Positions 5,441 through 6,379 of a DNA stretch of 6,379 nucleotides are shown piece by piece. The position numbers and the translations under genes are program-made. The stretch spans positions 1 to 6,379 of the forward strand of contig CALNBW010000482.1 in assembly GCA_937874815.1 (NCBI GenBank), in the 5' to 3' direction. Each line of letters begins with the position of its first letter. The first letter of the stretch is position 1. Under the pieces are notes generated by a model. That model ran no database searches. It was given only the letters and a program-made list of their open reading frames with translations, and had not been told where the DNA came from. This stretch comes from an uncultured Bacillota bacterium. GTDB taxonomy: Bacteria; Bacillota; UBA994; UBA5500.

Positions 5441-5470
5441 GTAAGGGTGGCCCGGGCCGGTCACCCCTAC
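5441..5470 (-). repeat. REP-like palindromic element beside the glpX stop codon
   Basis: A 30-base palindrome has arms GTAGGGGTGACC and GGCCACCCTTAC (minus strand), which pair over 12 positions with one mismatch and one G-T wobble around GGCCCG. It begins 3 bases after the glpX stop codon. It shares GTAGGGGTG with the copy at the end of the radical SAM gene and GTAGGGG(C/T)GAC with copy 1. No T-run follows, so it is not a standard intrinsic terminator. The remaining 100 bases up to rho show only the rho ribosome binding site. Confidence 0.6.
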
Positions 5471-5473
5471 ATT

Positions 5474-6379
5474 CTATTCTTGACGGGCTAGCAGATCTTT
5501 AAGCACTGGTTTGAGGTCCAAACGGTGGATTGCTTCAATAAATCGCACGGTGCCGGTTTTTGAGCGCATGACCAGCGAATGAGTGCGAGCCTTGATACCT
5601 TGGTAGCGTACGCCCCGTAGCAAGTCGCCATCAGTAATACCAGTGGCGGCGAAAATCACATCGTTGCCGTGCACCAAATCTTCATGGGTCAGGATGGCAC
5701 GAATATCGCGCACTCCCATCGCCTGAGCACGAGCCGTCTGCTCTTCGTTTTCTGGCCAGAAGCGAGCCTGCATTTCGCCACCCAAGCATTTCAGCGCGGC
5801 CGCCGCCAACACACCTTCTGGCGCGCCACCGATACCGAGCAGCATGTCTACCCCACTATCCGGAATAGCGGCTGCCACAGCCGGGGCTACATCGCCATCA
5901 GTGATGAGCTTGATGCGGGCACCCGCCTGGCGAATCTCGCGAATCATCTCGGCGTGGCGCGGGCGGTCAAGCACAACCACCGTCAAGTCGTTCACCAGGC
6001 GGTCAGTGGCTTTGGCAATCGCCTGGAGGTTATCTTTTATCGGAGCATCAATATCTATGCAGCCGACAGCCGCCGGGCCGACAGCAATCTTATGCATGTA
6101 GATGTCGGGGGCGTGCAGCAGCCTGCCGCTCTCGGCCACCGCCAAAACAGCGATGCTGTTAGGCAACCCCTTAGCCACCAGGTTAGTTCCTTCCAGCGGG
6201 TCCACGGCAATGTCGACGCAAGGGGTGGTAGCGCAACCAACCTGTTCGCCAATATAGAGCATGGGGGCTTCATCCCGCTCGCCTTCGCCAATCACAATCG
6301 TACCGCGAATGTTCACCGAATCGAGCATGGTGCGCATGGCGTCTACAGCGGCCCCATCGGCCGCCTCTTTTTGTCCTCT
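5474..6379 (-). CDS. glpX: Class II fructose-1,6-bisphosphatase, GlpX type, 5' end cut by window edge
   Basis: This enzyme removes the 1-phosphate of fructose 1,6-bisphosphate in gluconeogenesis, a cytosolic, metal-dependent reaction. The open reading frame runs to the window edge; the visible 301 residues begin RGQKEAADGAAVDAMR, matching GlpX near residue 30, so roughly 30 N-terminal residues are missing and the internal ATG at 6337 is not the start. Metal and substrate motifs of the inositol-phosphatase-like fold are intact: GEGERDEAPM (visible 31-40), AVDPLEGTNL (58-67), ITDGDVAPAV and GIGGAPEGVLAAA. The C-terminal FAATGITDGDLLRGV and GTVRFIEAIHRLD also match. Some GlpX proteins of cyanobacteria act on sedoheptulose bisphosphate as well; nothing here suggests that. 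A glpX-rho neighbourhood is common in Clostridia-type Bacillota. No intrinsic terminator separates it from rho. Confidence 0.95.
   Translation of the reverse strand, partial: RGQKEAADGAAVDAMRTMLDSVNIRGTIVIGEGERDEAPMLYIGEQVGCATTPCVDIAVDPLEGTNLVAKGLPNSIAVLAVAESGRLLHAPDIYMHKIAVGPAAVGCIDIDAPIKDNLQAIAKATDRLVNDLTVVVLDRPRHAEMIREIRQAGARIKLITDGDVAPAVAAAIPDSGVDMLLGIGGAPEGVLAAAALKCLGGEMQARFWPENEEQTARAQAMGVRDIRAILTHEDLVHGNDVIFAATGITDGDLLRGVRYQGIKARTHSLVMRSKTGTVRFIEAIHRLDLKPVLKDLLARQE

Noticed and set aside
6335..6337. Internal ATG as the start of glpX
   Set aside because: The frame continues upstream to the window edge with conserved GlpX sequence (KEAADGAAVDAMR), so the true start is outside the window.

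Overview
This window looks like a chromosomal housekeeping segment from a member of the Bacillota, most likely a Clostridia- or Negativicutes-type lineage. This rests on gene content and order (class II FBPase glpX, rho, rpmE, a DUF1385 protein, prfA), strong AGGAGG-type ribosome binding sites, frequent GTG/TTG starts and Clostridia-like protein sequences. Base composition is moderate to GC-rich. I cannot name a genus. No phage, transposase, CRISPR, tRNA or rRNA gene is visible.

All seven genes lie on the minus strand, so transcription runs from high to low coordinates. In that order they are: glpX (3' part only, 5474-6379), rho (4075-5340), a secreted LysM-M23 peptidase (3194-3973), an unassigned radical SAM protein (1797-3020), rpmE for ribosomal protein bL31 (1310-1516), a DUF1385 membrane protein (337-1224, start revised) and prfA for release factor 1 (5' part only, 1-306). 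Gaps are 133, 101, 173, 280, 85 and 30 bases, so this is a loose cluster with internal promoters rather than one tight operon.

Two promoters can be supported. One precedes the radical SAM gene (extended -10 TGATATCAT, -35 TTCACA) and is overlaid by an 11-base inverted repeat that looks like an operator. The other precedes rpmE (extended -10 TGCTATAAT) and would give an untranslated leader of about 80 bases. An intrinsic terminator follows rpmE, and only about 35 bases separate its end from the DUF1385 start, so DUF1385-prfA expression would depend on read-through or a promoter inside rpmE.

Several intergenic gaps carry short palindromic repeats. A GTAGGGG family occurs downstream of glpX and in alternating orientation between the radical SAM gene and rpmE; one copy supplies the radical SAM stop codon. 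A different 56-base GGGAC palindrome follows the peptidase gene. These repeats, the palindromic promoter and the uncharacterised radical SAM protein are the most interesting content. Functionally, the cluster puts transcription termination (Rho), translation termination (RF1) and a ribosomal protein beside a gluconeogenic enzyme and an envelope hydrolase. I see no convincing novel multi-gene system.
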